64,000 nt of DNA from JBBILO01 sp037444855 (GCA_037444855.1 JBBILO010000002.1:41697-105696), one strand, 5' to 3'. Positions 8,848 to 18,211 are shown, numbered from the stretch's first letter. The notes: a model not told the origin generated them from the sequence alone. A program made the numbers and translations.

Positions 8848-9385
8848 TAATTCCTGCTTTATTTGGGGGGAAATATCGATAAATAACAACACCAACGATT
8901 GAATCAATTGGAATTGGCCCAAATTCTCGTGAATCTGAAGATCGAGGACGATTGTCGCCCATCACAAAAACATAGTTTTCTGGGACGATAATGGGTTGTC
9001 CTTCTTTGACGAATCCACTATCCCAGATATTCGTTTTTGCAGAAATATAGGTTTCCGGAAGAATGACATTATTGAGATAAACTTCGTTATTTTTAATTTC
9101 TATTTTATCTCCAGGTAGACCAATAATTCGCTTAATATATTCAATATTAGGATTTTTCGGTGAGTTAAAGACAACAACGTCACCTCTTTCGATTCGCTTA
9201 AATTTATAGGTAATTTTGCTTGTAATAATATAATCGCCTGATTGAAAAGTCGGCTCCATGGAGGCTCCTTTTACTTGATTTGGTTGAAAAATAAAAAGGT
9301 AAATAACAATAAAAAGAGAGCCAACAAAAGCGATTGTTTCTAAGATATCCATGACAAAATCAATAATGCTTTTGATGATATTCAT
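8753..9385 (-). CDS. lepB: Signal peptidase I
   Basis: This membrane-anchored serine protease removes signal peptides from exported proteins. An N-terminal TM segment near residues 10-34 is followed by box B with the catalytic Ser (GASMEPTFQSGD), the Lys box (YIKRIIGLPGDKIE) and the final box VMGDNRPRSSDSREFG. I chose the ATG at 9385 (MNIIKS); an upstream in-frame start at 9439 would add 18 residues. The C-terminal tail of about 30 residues beyond the catalytic core is read antisense to the end of the ParB-like gene, an unusually long tail-to-tail overlap. Confidence 0.93.
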   Translation of the reverse strand: MNIIKSIIDFVMDILETIAFVGSLFIVIYLFIFQPNQVKGASMEPTFQSGDYIITSKITYKFKRIERGDVVVFNSPKNPNIEYIKRIIGLPGDKIEIKNNEVYLNNVILPETYISAKTNIWDSGFVKEGQPIIVPENYVFVMGDNRPRSSDSREFGPIPIDSIVGVVIYRYFPPNKAGIIKNPLPSSLRSLFLKPKEFFLPLSMSLSNFL

Positions 9386-9437
9386 AAGATTTAATTTTAA
9401 AGGAATAAATAGGGAAATACAAGATAGAGAATTAATC

Positions 9438-9519
9438 AATAATGAATATTGAATAAAGCAATAAAGTTAAAACCCAGCAGAAACACGATGGAAATACAAT
9501 TGAAATACGATGGAAATAC
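9438..9519. repeat. Dispersed intergenic repeat, copy A
   Basis: A 21-bp block at 9438-9458 is identical to 25863-25883, and a second block at 9499-9519 matches 25886-25906 at 19 of 21 positions. The motif GATGGAAATAC occurs twice here (around 9487 and 9509) and again near 47695. It lies upstream of lepB; function unknown. Confidence 0.7.
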
Positions 9520-9732
9520 TTTACTTAATTCAGAATTCAAAATCGCAAAGTGACCTTTCGAACGGGAGGAGTTAAAATTGTTTTAAAATTTAAAATTCGT
9601 TTTTTTGGTATCGGTTATTAAAATTTGGTTATTGTAATCCCGAAGGGACTCCTATTAGAATATATTTAGATATTAGGTTAATTAGAAATTTGAAAATAAT
9701 TTTTTTCTTAATGTTTTATAATATAACTACCA

Positions 9733-9806
9733 GGCCGGTTAGCTCAGTGGATGAGAGCGCTTCGTTCACATCGAAGAGGCCGGGGGTTCAAATCCCTCAC
9801 CGGCCA
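9733..9806 (+). tRNA. tRNA-Val (CAC)
   Basis: The cloverleaf is complete: acceptor GGCCGGT pairs with ACCGGCC, and the anticodon stem CTTCG/CGAAG encloses loop TTCACAT with anticodon CAC. The T-arm GGTTCAAATCC is standard. The discriminator is A, and the CCA end is not encoded (CCT follows). Confidence 0.96.
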
Positions 9807-9967
9807 CCTACCTCGTTAAATACAAAAAGGACGAAAAAATTTAAATTTGTCTTTTAAACTGATTAAGCTAAAAAACAATCAATAGTTATTGACACAAGAA
9901 AAATACTTCCGGTGTTACTCAGGGCTAAAATTAAAAAAATCAAGCTTTGAAACAACGTTTATATTAT

Positions 9968-10468
9968 TTAGTTTTTATAAGTTCCATAACCACTTGGCAA
10001 CGCGTGGGTTTCCCAAACATGCTCTCCTTCAGAAGTGCCATGAAAAAATATCACTTCGAAATCACCCCAAATCGGATAACCTCCTTCTCTCCAACAAGGA
10101 CTGTTTTCCAGTTCATGACCGACCCACACTATTTTATAATGCCAAGTTTCTTGACTGCCATCTGGCTTCATTCCGTTCCATTGATTATCTACCCAAGCAT
10201 TACATGTCCAGGGGGCCCCGTTAAATCTAGCTTCATGCCAAGCCTTTGACCAAGTCATTTTTAAATGATCATTGGCATAAGTTGCATCTCCCCAAACTTT
10301 TCCATCAAGTGCTCTATCAACTCCATCAGCAGCGCCAACAAACATTCTTGCTTGATAATTATAACCAAATTCATCGAATCCTTTATTATTTGATGATGCT
10401 AATGCAACAGAACTGGTAATCAGAACAAATCCGATTGCAATTAAGAATAAAGAAAAAATTTTTTTCAT
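9968..10468 (-). CDS. Small secreted Trp-rich protein of unknown function
   Basis: The 166-residue protein has a clear signal peptide (MKKIFSLFLIAIGF then a cleavage-like ALAS site) and a mature region rich in Trp, Gly and His, with motifs VDRALDGKVWGD, NDHLKMTW, FNGAPWTCNAW and ETWHYKIVWVG. I recall similar proteins annotated only as hypothetical; I cannot assign an activity. I chose ATG at 10468 over the in-frame GTG at 10477 because a strong Shine-Dalgarno-like GGGGGTGAG lies just before it. It is one of few genes in the window with such a site, which suggests high expression. A terminator upstream separates it from the lipase gene. Confidence 0.75.
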   Translation of the reverse strand: MKKIFSLFLIAIGFVLITSSVALASSNNKGFDEFGYNYQARMFVGAADGVDRALDGKVWGDATYANDHLKMTWSKAWHEARFNGAPWTCNAWVDNQWNGMKPDGSQETWHYKIVWVGHELENSPCWREGGYPIWGDFEVIFFHGTSEGEHVWETHALPSGYGTYKN

Positions 10469-10509
10469 TTTTCTCACCCCCTTTATTTATTTAACTAATA
10501 AAAACTGAT

Positions 10510-10540
10510 AAAAAAAACCGACCGGGAAATAGCGGTCGGG
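10510..10540 (-). terminator. Rho-independent terminator downstream of the propeller-lipase gene
   Basis: CCGACCG at 10518-10524 and CGGTCGG at 10533-10539 form a 7-bp GC-rich stem with an 8-nt loop. Read on the minus strand, it is followed by a run of eight T. It lies between the stop of the 868-residue gene and the small secreted protein gene, so it either ends the upstream transcript or attenuates readthrough. Confidence 0.8.
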
Positions 10541-10744
10541 AGAGCGGCGTTAATTGAATTGAAATTAACAGCCATAAATAAAAAGATAAGTTATTTAGGA
10601 AAAATTTATCGTATTTTTTTGTTGGAAGCAAATATGATAAAAAGGGTCAAAGAGTATAAAAGTAGGTAAATTACCAATTAAAAATAATAAAGGAAATAAT
10701 TTTTTTTATATCAATAACACCTTTTTGTTAATCTCAACAATCCC

Positions 10745-13351
10745 TTAGTCCATAGTTTTTCTAAAAATTTTTAACCGAGGGAATAATTTGAAGATTGTTT
10801 GATCAATTTCCTTTGTTCTATTTTTAATGATTTCTTTTTTGATAATAAATATCCAAGAGCCGACCAAACACATAAAAAAGAAAATTACTAAAAACAATTT
10901 ATTTATTCCTTTTTTTTCATTCCCATTTTTCAGCTCGACAGATGCTCCTTTCACATCTCCTTTTTGTTTGTTTAGTTGAGAAATCAGTTTCGAAAGACTT
11001 GAAGGGAAGCGATTTTGATTATTAGAGGAAACAAGAGAATTTTTATTTTTCATTGGCTGATTATTGGGAGAATTATTTGCGCCACTAGTATTATTGTTAG
11101 AATTATTATTTGATGGGCTTGATTGGTTGGTTTGACTTGATGAAGAAGTTGGCGTTGGGGTTAAAGTCGGTGTGATTTGAGAAAAATTAATGAGATAGTT
11201 ATCAATTTCTTGAGTTGGATTATCAGAAGTAATGTCACCATCAATTTTTTCCCAAAGATCATTTTCTTCGAAAATTTTTCCGACAATAATTTGATAGCTG
11301 CCCTTTTCGATTCCTTTAACTTTAAGTTGGTAATTTCCTTCTTTTGCGTTTTCGATAAAAATAATCCCATCTTCTTCTAAATATTTAATGTTATCGGGAC
11401 CAACAACTTCCATTGTTGCCGGTGAGCGAATAAGAAAAATCAAGCTTTGGGTAATCTTAGTTGATTTTCCTTCAATTATTGAATTATTTTGAAGATTGAT
11501 ATCTAACAAATTAAGAATTTTTTTTATAGGTTCTTTTTTGTATATTATTTCTCCATGATCGTATGAATCAAACATTATCACATCATCATTTTTTTCAAAA
11601 GCACTTTTTGATAAAACGATCCCATCGCCTGATTCCATCCTTAGCTCGATTGGTCGGCCATCTTGGTAATTACCTAAAATGCTATCGATCACATTTGGTT
11701 GAGCGATTTTATAAAAAGAAGGAGTCTGAATCTCTGAGCCATATATTGCGGTAAAAATTGGATATATCTGAGGAAAGGAAAAATTATATTTTGGTAAAGT
11801 GGGGTTTTTAATTGTCATCGAATTGGTGGAGATTTTTTCGTTATTTTCTTTTAAAAGAAAATCAAATAAAGGCAAAAGATCAAAAGCCACTGGAAATTTT
11901 TTTCTTATGGTTTCTCGATCTGTTTCAAAACTATCTTTATTAAGAATTAAAATTAATTTTTGAGCCAACCAAAGAAAGGTATTTTCCCGATCAATTTCTC
12001 CAGCAGATAGAGGTTTATAAACTTGAACTGCGCCATAGTGGGGAGAACCCACAGTAATTAATTTTTTCACTCGTTGTTCCTGATATTTTTGAGTGTAAAT
12101 TCTACTTACTAATCCACCAAGAGAATGACCGACGAAACTAATATCATTATCTTGAGGGATTTTATCTTTGATAAAGTTTTTAAGATCATCAGCGATACTT
12201 TCTAGTGGTTTTCGCCAATCATAAGAAAAAATAAAAAAATCTTCGTTTTCTTTCTTGCCATTGTTTTTTAATGTTTTAATTAAGCCATCGTATTCATGAA
12301 TAAAAAAAGAAAGTTTCCATTGACTGTAAACGACTTCTTTATTATGGAGGATAGCTTCTTTATTCCAAGAGGCAAAAAATCCAGGGATGATGATTAAAGA
12401 AGTGTTTGGTGTTGGGGTAGGAGTTGGTGAAGGAAGATTAGGAGGTTGGGTTGCGGCGAGTCCAATAGACCAATTTTGAGTGTTTGACAAAGTATAATAA
12501 AGATATACCTGATTGTTTATCTTTACTAAATGAGGACCAATGATCATTCGATTGTTTCCGTCACCATTTAGACTTAAGACTAGACAATCATCATTTGGGC
12601 AAGACCAATTTTTACCGTCGTTAGAAATAGCGTAATAAATTTGAGTCGCGTACCCTCCACCGGTGTGGTAATAAATTTTGAATAGACTATTGAAATATTC
12701 AACATAAAAACCACCAACATGCCCCAAGTTAATAGGAAGATTAAGGGGATTATTTATTTCTTTAATCCAATTTATGCCATCTTCTGAGGTAGCTAAGCCC
12801 AATTGCCATCCTGAATTACCCCAGCCTGCATACCAAAGATAATATTTTCCATTCAAATATAGCACTGATGGATGGGCTACCCCTCTATTTTCCCAATTTT
12901 TTTCTCCTATTATTGTGAATTGAGGATCTTTTATCCAATTAATTCCATCGCTGGAGATAGCATGGCGGATATAGTAAGAATTATTAACATAAGCGTTATA
13001 CCAGAGATGATATTGATTATTTTTAAGGACGAAAGGTTCGAATAATCCACTTTCATTAATGCCATTTTCATTTGTTGGATAAAGAACAACATGATTAGGA
13101 GGCTCAAACCATTCAATGCCATTATTTGATTCTAGATACCCAATAACCCACTGATTATTAAGATATTTTGATACCCACATTTTATATTTTCCTTCATCAT
13201 AAAGCACCGAAGCATTACTGTAATGTTGACTTGTTGAAGAAAAAAAAGGAAGAATTGGATTTTTTTCGTATTTATACCAAGTCGACGCAAAAGTGAATTT
13301 ATTGATAAAAAAAAGAAAACAGATTAAAAAAATTGAAATTTTTCTAACCAT
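10745..13351 (-). CDS. Membrane-anchored surface protein: beta-propeller plus LCAT-like lipase
   Basis: The 868-residue exported protein is modular. Residues 1-23 are a signal peptide. Residues 25-300 hold repeats such as YKMWVS, YHLWYNA, YYLWYAGWG and SSDGINWIKD, typical of five-bladed propellers of the GH32/GH43 type. A Pro-Thr linker spans about 303-317. An alpha/beta hydrolase follows: IIIPGFFASW near 320, nucleophile motif GHSLGG with Ser410, GDG with Asp576, and His599 in DHGE, resembling the LCAT/phospholipase family. A low-complexity Ser/Asn/Thr stalk (725-790) leads to a TM helix at about 818-837 and a basic cytoplasmic tail. It probably acts at the outer face on a lipid or ester substrate, with the propeller binding carbohydrate. 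Substrate is unknown. Confidence 0.8.
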   Translation of the reverse strand: MVRKISIFLICFLFFINKFTFASTWYKYEKNPILPFFSSTSQHYSNASVLYDEGKYKMWVSKYLNNQWVIGYLESNNGIEWFEPPNHVVLYPTNENGINESGLFEPFVLKNNQYHLWYNAYVNNSYYIRHAISSDGINWIKDPQFTIIGEKNWENRGVAHPSVLYLNGKYYLWYAGWGNSGWQLGLATSEDGINWIKEINNPLNLPINLGHVGGFYVEYFNSLFKIYYHTGGGYATQIYYAISNDGKNWSCPNDDCLVLSLNGDGNNRMIIGPHLVKINNQVYLYYTLSNTQNWSIGLAATQPPNLPSPTPTPTPNTSLIIIPGFFASWNKEAILHNKEVVYSQWKLSFFIHEYDGLIKTLKNNGKKENEDFFIFSYDWRKPLESIADDLKNFIKDKIPQDNDISFVGHSLGGLVSRIYTQKYQEQRVKKLITVGSPHYGAVQVYKPLSAGEIDRENTFLWLAQKLILILNKDSFETDRETIRKKFPVAFDLLPLFDFLLKENNEKISTNSMTIKNPTLPKYNFSFPQIYPIFTAIYGSEIQTPSFYKIAQPNVIDSILGNYQDGRPIELRMESGDGIVLSKSAFEKNDDVIMFDSYDHGEIIYKKEPIKKILNLLDINLQNNSIIEGKSTKITQSLIFLIRSPATMEVVGPDNIKYLEEDGIIFIENAKEGNYQLKVKGIEKGSYQIIVGKIFEENDLWEKIDGDITSDNPTQEIDNYLINFSQITPTLTPTPTSSSSQTNQSSPSNNNSNNNTSGANNSPNNQPMKNKNSLVSSNNQNRFPSSLSKLISQLNKQKGDVKGASVELKNGNEKKGINKLFLVIFFFMCLVGSWIFIIKKEIIKNRTKEIDQTIFKLFPRLKIFRKTMD

Positions 13352-13414
13352 TAAAAATAATTTTTTTTATTAAAAAAAATAAATCAATATGATAAAACCA
13401 ACAAAATAAAAAAT

Positions 13415-14494
13415 TTAATTATTATTAAGCGCTTTATTCATCGAAATCCAAGAAATTAAAAATATAATCCAAAGGAGGACATTAAAGTTTAAAAATAAGT
13501 TTTTAAGAAAATAATCATTTTGCCATATCCAAAGGGAATAATTTAAAGAGCAATAAATTAGGAAATTTAGATATAAAAAATAAGGAAAACTTCTTAAAAC
13601 AAATAAAAAAGGGATTAACCAACTAAAGTATTGAACACCAAAACCAACGGTAAAGGTATAAAAAAATATTAGCAAGAAAAAGATCTTTTTAATTAAATTA
13701 ATGGCCTTATTTCTGGATAAAAATAAAGAATAAATAAAAAAGGCATTAATGAATAAAAAAAGAAAAGTTTTTTGTAAAAATATTGGGGTTTGAGCTAAGT
13801 CTTTAAAAAAAAGATTTTTTATTAAAAATCCTATTCCCCAAACATCAAAAAGACTTCGATAAGCAATTACCGGAGAAAAAACAGAAAAGAAATCAGTTGG
13901 CCAAAAAAAAATATAAACAAGAATTGCCAAAATTGTGGTGAGCGGAGTAATGACAATTAAGAACCTCTTTTTTAGAGAGAAAAAAAGGAGAGGTAAAAAA
14001 AAGATCGGCCAAGGTTTGGCTAAAACACTGAGAGAAAAAATTATTAGTCCTAATAATTCATTTTTTTGTTTTAAAAAATAAAGAGATAAAAGGAAAAAAA
14101 ATAAAGGGATGGCGTCAAATTGACCATGGAAACAAAAAATTAACAGAGAAACAGGATTAAAGAGATAAAAAATAGTTTTTTTAACATTTTTCTTTGTTAA
14201 ATGATAAATTAAAAAACCATTACCAAGATCAAAAAAATTAATTATCAACTTAACCAAAATAATCAATGGCAACAAAAATTTTTTTTCTAAAAGATAAGCT
14301 AAAAGTTGAAAATAGAGAAAGAAGGGAAAATAGGGGTAGTGAATAATGGCAATTTGAGGATATATGCTTTTTCCTAAAAAAAGACTCTCTCCGACTAAAC
14401 GATACGAGGAAAGATCAAAATTATTAATATTTTTTGACAATAAAATAATGCTTCCTCTAACAAAAAAAGAAAAAATAAAAGACAAAATCAACAT
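13415..14494 (-). CDS. GT-C type polytopic membrane glycosyltransferase
   Basis: This 359-residue protein has about nine hydrophobic helices. An early extracytoplasmic loop carries Asp (NINNFDLSSYR), as in GT-C enzymes that use polyprenyl-phosphate sugars. The block FNPVSLLIFCFHGQFDAIP resembles the PIG-M/ALG-like and GT87 mannosyltransferase pattern. It probably glycosylates a lipid or surface acceptor outside the membrane. Donor and acceptor cannot be read from sequence. It precedes the divergent polysaccharide operon by about 140 bp. Confidence 0.65.
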   Translation of the reverse strand: MLILSFIFSFFVRGSIILLSKNINNFDLSSYRLVGESLFLGKSIYPQIAIIHYPYFPFFLYFQLLAYLLEKKFLLPLIILVKLIINFFDLGNGFLIYHLTKKNVKKTIFYLFNPVSLLIFCFHGQFDAIPLFFFLLSLYFLKQKNELLGLIIFSLSVLAKPWPIFFLPLLFFSLKKRFLIVITPLTTILAILVYIFFWPTDFFSVFSPVIAYRSLFDVWGIGFLIKNLFFKDLAQTPIFLQKTFLFLFINAFFIYSLFLSRNKAINLIKKIFFLLIFFYTFTVGFGVQYFSWLIPFLFVLRSFPYFLYLNFLIYCSLNYSLWIWQNDYFLKNLFLNFNVLLWIIFLISWISMNKALNNN

Positions 14495-14613
14495 TGTTTA
14501 AATCTTTTCAAAAAAGAGAAAAAAAATCAGCATGATAAAACAAACTTTATTTAGAAGATAAGGCAAGAAATCATGCCTTTTCATGGAAAACATAGAATAA
14601 AATTTAAACGAGT

Positions 14614-14619
14614 TATAAT
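14614..14619 (+). promoter_or_regulatory. -10 box of the polysaccharide operon
   Basis: TATAAT lies 18 nt before the methyltransferase ATG at 14638, in the divergent gap with the GT-C gene. No clear -35 box and no Shine-Dalgarno sequence are seen. Confidence 0.4.
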
Positions 14620-14637
14620 TTAATTTTAATATAGTAA

Positions 14638-15489
14638 ATGAAAATTATTTGTCCGATTTGCCATAAATCATCCTTAAGAAAGTTAAAAAAAATAAAAAGC
14701 ACCCAAATTTTTGAATGTTTGGAATGTTCTTTATCGATTATTCCAAGGAATATTATTTCTAAAAGGACTAGCTGGTATTCTTTAGGAGATTATCAAGACG
14801 AAGCCAACCGATTTAAAAAGAGATTCGTTCAATTAACAAGAATAATACATAGTTTTGCTCCAAAAGGAAAGGTTTTAGATATTGGTTCTGGATTTGGATT
14901 GTTGTCTTCAATATTAAATAAACTAGGAGATTACGATTTTCATTTGATAGATAAAGAGATTGAGCCTTATTATTTTCAAAAGGCAAAAAACTGTCAATTT
15001 AAAAAAGTTGATTTTTTAAGATTTATTGGAAAAAACAAGGAAAAATATGATTTAGCGTTAATGTTTGATATTCTGGAGCATTTTAAAGATCCGTTATCGA
15101 TTTTGATAAAGATAAGAAATATTCTTCATAATAATAGTTATTTGGTAATTCAAACACCTAATTATCAAAGTTTAATGGCGAATATTTGTTATCATTGGTC
15201 ATGGTGGATGGTTGAAGATCATAAGATTGTCTTTTCACCAAAATCAATTAAGAAATTATTGAATTTAACAGGCTTTAAAATTGTTTATTTTAAAACCTAT
15301 GAGGATTGGTATGATTTTAAAAAAAATTTAGATGGTAATTTTCAAAAATTAGAATCCACTTTTATTAGACGGTTGGTAAAGTTGTTTTTATTGGCGCCAT
15401 TTTTTATGTTTTATTTTATTTTAAGAAAAGTATTTTGGTTTTTTGGTTTGGGTGGATTAATATTCCTTGTCGCTAAAAAGAAGTTATAA
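14638..15489 (+). CDS. Zinc-ribbon SAM-dependent methyltransferase
   Basis: The 283-residue protein has an N-terminal Cys4 ribbon (CPICHK and CLECS, residues 5-34) and a class I methyltransferase fold. Motif I VLDIGSGFGLLS is near residue 81, the acidic strand-end LIDKE follows, and DLALMFDILEHFKDP is the post-motif block of the Methyltransf_23 group. A hydrophobic C-terminus suggests membrane association. It opens the polysaccharide operon, so it probably methylates a sugar or lipid-linked intermediate; this is inference from context. Confidence 0.75.
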   Translation: MKIICPICHKSSLRKLKKIKSTQIFECLECSLSIIPRNIISKRTSWYSLGDYQDEANRFKKRFVQLTRIIHSFAPKGKVLDIGSGFGLLSSILNKLGDYDFHLIDKEIEPYYFQKAKNCQFKKVDFLRFIGKNKEKYDLALMFDILEHFKDPLSILIKIRNILHNNSYLVIQTPNYQSLMANICYHWSWWMVEDHKIVFSPKSIKKLLNLTGFKIVYFKTYEDWYDFKKNLDGNFQKLESTFIRRLVKLFLLAPFFMFYFILRKVFWFFGLGGLIFLVAKKKL

Positions 15490-15490
15490 T
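15485..15490 (+). promoter_or_regulatory. Candidate internal -10 box overlapping the methyltransferase stop
   Basis: TATAAT includes the TAA stop of the preceding gene and stands seven bases before the ATG of the next one, which would allow a leaderless internal transcript. In such AT-rich DNA a chance match is possible. Confidence 0.35.
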
Positions 15491-15497
15491 ACAATTG

Positions 15498-16268
15498 ATG
15501 AAAAATAAGATTTCTTTAGTAATGATTACTAAAGATGCTGATTATTTATTAAAGAAAAGTTTATCGTCAGCTAAAGATTTAGTTGATGAAATTGTTATTG
15601 TTGATGATTATTCTCAAGATCAAACAATAAAAATTTCTCAACAGTTTAAGGCAAGGATTTTTTTTCGCCACAGCAATAATTTAGGCGATCAAAAAAGATA
15701 TGGGGTAAAAAAAACACGGTATCCATGGGTTTTAATTTTAGATAGCGATGAAGTTATTTCAAGAAGATTGTTTAAAGAAATTTTATCTTTAAAAAAAAGA
15801 GGTTTGTTAGATCAAAAAGATGGTTATTTAATACCATATCAAAACCACTATCTAGGAAAAAAAATTAATTATGGAGGAGAGAATTACCGAATGTTGAGAT
15901 TATTTAAAAAAAACAAAGCCTTTATTAAACCAGCCTTAGTCCATGAAAGTTGTGAATTAAAAAGTGGTAAAAAAGGTTATTTAAAAAATAAAATTTTTCA
16001 TTATTCATACCGATCATTACCTCAAATATTTTCAAAGTTTACTGATTACGCTATTCGAGAAGCAATACAAAAATTAAAAAGAGGAGAAAGATCTTCTTTA
16101 AAAAAAATTATTTTCTATCCGCTTCATATGTTTTATGCCCGATTCATCAAAGACAAGGGTTATCGTGATGGATTATGGAGAATGCCCTTGGATTTAGGTT
16201 TTGCCTATATGGAGTTTTTAACTTATTTGTTATTATTATTCCCTAAATTGCTAAAAATAGAAAAATGA
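15498..16268 (+). CDS. GT2 family glycosyltransferase (WaaE/KdtX-like)
   Basis: This 256-residue protein starts with the GT2 pattern (SLVMITKDAD, then VDEIVIVDDYSQDQT) and has the DSDEV metal-binding box near residue 81. A late FHYSYRS block and a C-terminal amphipathic stretch resemble WaaE/KdtX-type enzymes. It transfers a sugar from a nucleotide donor on the cytoplasmic membrane face. I chose ATG at 15498 over TTG at 15495. Its stop overlaps the next start. Confidence 0.82.
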   Translation: MKNKISLVMITKDADYLLKKSLSSAKDLVDEIVIVDDYSQDQTIKISQQFKARIFFRHSNNLGDQKRYGVKKTRYPWVLILDSDEVISRRLFKEILSLKKRGLLDQKDGYLIPYQNHYLGKKINYGGENYRMLRLFKKNKAFIKPALVHESCELKSGKKGYLKNKIFHYSYRSLPQIFSKFTDYAIREAIQKLKRGERSSLKKIIFYPLHMFYARFIKDKGYRDGLWRMPLDLGFAYMEFLTYLLLLFPKLLKIEK

Positions 16269-18211
16269 GGGTTGGATTGATTGTTGTTTTATATCAGACG
16301 CCTAAAAGAGAACTAAAAAGATTAGAAAAAGAGTTTATCGATTTAGGTTTTAAAGATTATTCGATTTATTTTATTGATAATACGATTAATAATCGTGGGT
16401 TTGGGACAGCAGTGAATGAAGGATTGAAAAAAGGATTAAAAGATGGAGTTGATATTTTTATTATCGCTAATCCTGATATTTCTTTTAAAAATATTAAAGC
16501 CAATCAGTTTTTTGAAGCTGGGAAATATTTTGATCTTTGGGGATTTTCAATACAACAAGGGAATGAATTTTTTTACGGAGGCGCAATTGACAAATGGCGA
16601 TTAAGTGGAGGATTAATTAGAGAAAAACCAAAAAAAAGATTTATTGAGTGTGATTTTATTTCTGGATCCTTGATGGTGATTAAAAGAAAAGTGGTTGAAA
16701 CCATCGGTTTCTTTAAAGAAAATTATTTTCTTTATTACGAAGACTTGGAATATTGCCATCGGGCAAAAAAAAATAATTTTAAAGTGGGTATCGATTCCTC
16801 GTTACAATATGAGCATTTAGAAAGATCTAAAAATAATCCCAAAAAAGAATATTTTTTATTTAAAAATCGATGGCTTTTTTTTTGGGAGTATAGTGATTTA
16901 AAACAAAAAATAAGAGAACTATTTCGTTTACCCTTAACAGCAAGTGAAACGGTTCCTTTGTTAATAAAATTAATTTTTAATAGCCGATTTTTACGTGATT
17001 TTTTGAGTTTAAATTTGTCTACCTTGGTGAATAAGATTTTTCATTTTTTTCTGTTTATTTTTTTAATACGTCATTTATCACCATCAGACTATGGTCTTTA
17101 CACTTTAGTTTGGGCGTATTTGGGTTTTTTCAATCCTTTTACCGATTTAGGGACAACTAACTGGGGCTTGGTTTATCTACCGAAATCTGAAAAAAACACT
17201 TATCAAAAACTACTCAATTTGAGAATATTGATTGGTTTTATTCTTTTTTTTGTTATTAATTTCAGCGCTATTTTTTTCTTCAAAAATAAAGAAATATTAC
17301 CATTGATTTTTTTTGTCTCATTAACTGTTTTTGCTAATATCTGGTCAGGGACATATTTGATCATTAACTCAATTAAACAAAAAGTTATTGTTTCCTCAAT
17401 AATTTCAACCGCTTTTAATATTTTTTTTGTTGTATTAATTATTGCGTTTTTCCTTCTTTTTCGAACTCTATGGGCAATTTTTTTGGCCGTAGGCATGAGT
17501 TTTTTTCTTTATTGTTTGATTAATTTTTATTTAGTAAAAAGAGAGATAGGAAAGGCAAATTTTGAGTTTGATTTTCCATTCTGGTTTGAAATATTTAAAA
17601 AATCAATACTTTTTGTTTTAATAAGTTTTTTTGCCAGTTTGCGATTTAAAACCGATGTTTTTTTACTTAATCATTTTTTAAGCTCGAAAGAAGTTGGTAT
17701 TTACTCGGCTGGTTATAAGTTTTTAGATGCTTTAATTTTAATTGCAGGGAGCTACAACTTTGTTGCTCAACCAATATTCAGTCGGATTATAGCAGATCTT
17801 AACGCCTTGACTAAAAAAATAAAAAAAGATCTATTGTTTTTAGCCTTTATTTCTTTAAGTATCAGTTTGATTTTCTTTATTGCTAGCCCATTTTTTCTCC
17901 CTTTTTTTATGGTTAAAAAGTACCAGACGGGAATTCCTATAGCTCGATTCTTAATCTTTGCTTTACCCTTTGTTTATATCAATTCAATTTTTTATAACAC
18001 TCTTTATGCTTTGAATAAAATAAAAAGTGTTTTAGTTATTTTTGTCATCCAATCAATAATTTCTTTGGTCATAAATTTCTATTTTATCCCTAAATATTCT
18101 TACTATTCACCAATTGGGGCAACAATTTTTTCTGAATTTTTTTCATTAATTTTATCAGTTAGTTTTTTCTTTTATTATCTTAAACGAGCGAAAAATGAAA
18201 ATCGGAGTTGA
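16265..18211 (+). CDS. Fused GT2 glycosyltransferase and Wzx-type polysaccharide flippase
   Basis: The single 648-residue frame contains two normally separate proteins. Residues 1 to about 215 are a GT2 rhamnosyltransferase-like domain (LIVVLYQTPK, FGTAVNEGL, ANPDISF, and FLYYEDLEYCHRAKK with the ED acceptor motif). From about residue 228 to the end there are around twelve TM helices with the MATE/Wzx-type start LSLNLSTLVNKI and RHLSPSDYGLYTL. The flippase would move lipid-linked repeat units across the membrane. Fusion suggests coupling of the last cytoplasmic sugar addition to export. No internal start or stop interrupts the frame. Confidence 0.85.
   Translation: MRVGLIVVLYQTPKRELKRLEKEFIDLGFKDYSIYFIDNTINNRGFGTAVNEGLKKGLKDGVDIFIIANPDISFKNIKANQFFEAGKYFDLWGFSIQQGNEFFYGGAIDKWRLSGGLIREKPKKRFIECDFISGSLMVIKRKVVETIGFFKENYFLYYEDLEYCHRAKKNNFKVGIDSSLQYEHLERSKNNPKKEYFLFKNRWLFFWEYSDLKQKIRELFRLPLTASETVPLLIKLIFNSRFLRDFLSLNLSTLVNKIFHFFLFIFLIRHLSPSDYGLYTLVWAYLGFFNPFTDLGTTNWGLVYLPKSEKNTYQKLLNLRILIGFILFFVINFSAIFFFKNKEILPLIFFVSLTVFANIWSGTYLIINSIKQKVIVSSIISTAFNIFFVVLIIAFFLLFRTLWAIFLAVGMSFFLYCLINFYLVKREIGKANFEFDFPFWFEIFKKSILFVLISFFASLRFKTDVFLLNHFLSSKEVGIYSAGYKFLDALILIAGSYNFVAQPIFSRIIADLNALTKKIKKDLLFLAFISLSISLIFFIASPFFLPFFMVKKYQTGIPIARFLIFALPFVYINSIFYNTLYALNKIKSVLVIFVIQSIISLVINFYFIPKYSYYSPIGATIFSEFFSLILSVSFFFYYLKRAKNENRS

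Noticed and set aside
9640..9660. Small CCC-GAA-GGG hairpin as a terminator
   Set aside because: The stem is only three to four pairs and no T-run follows on either strand.
9889..10249. Plus-strand open frames of 100-111 residues
   Set aside because: They lie antisense to the small secreted protein gene, which has a signal peptide and a strong ribosome-binding site; the plus-strand translations look random.
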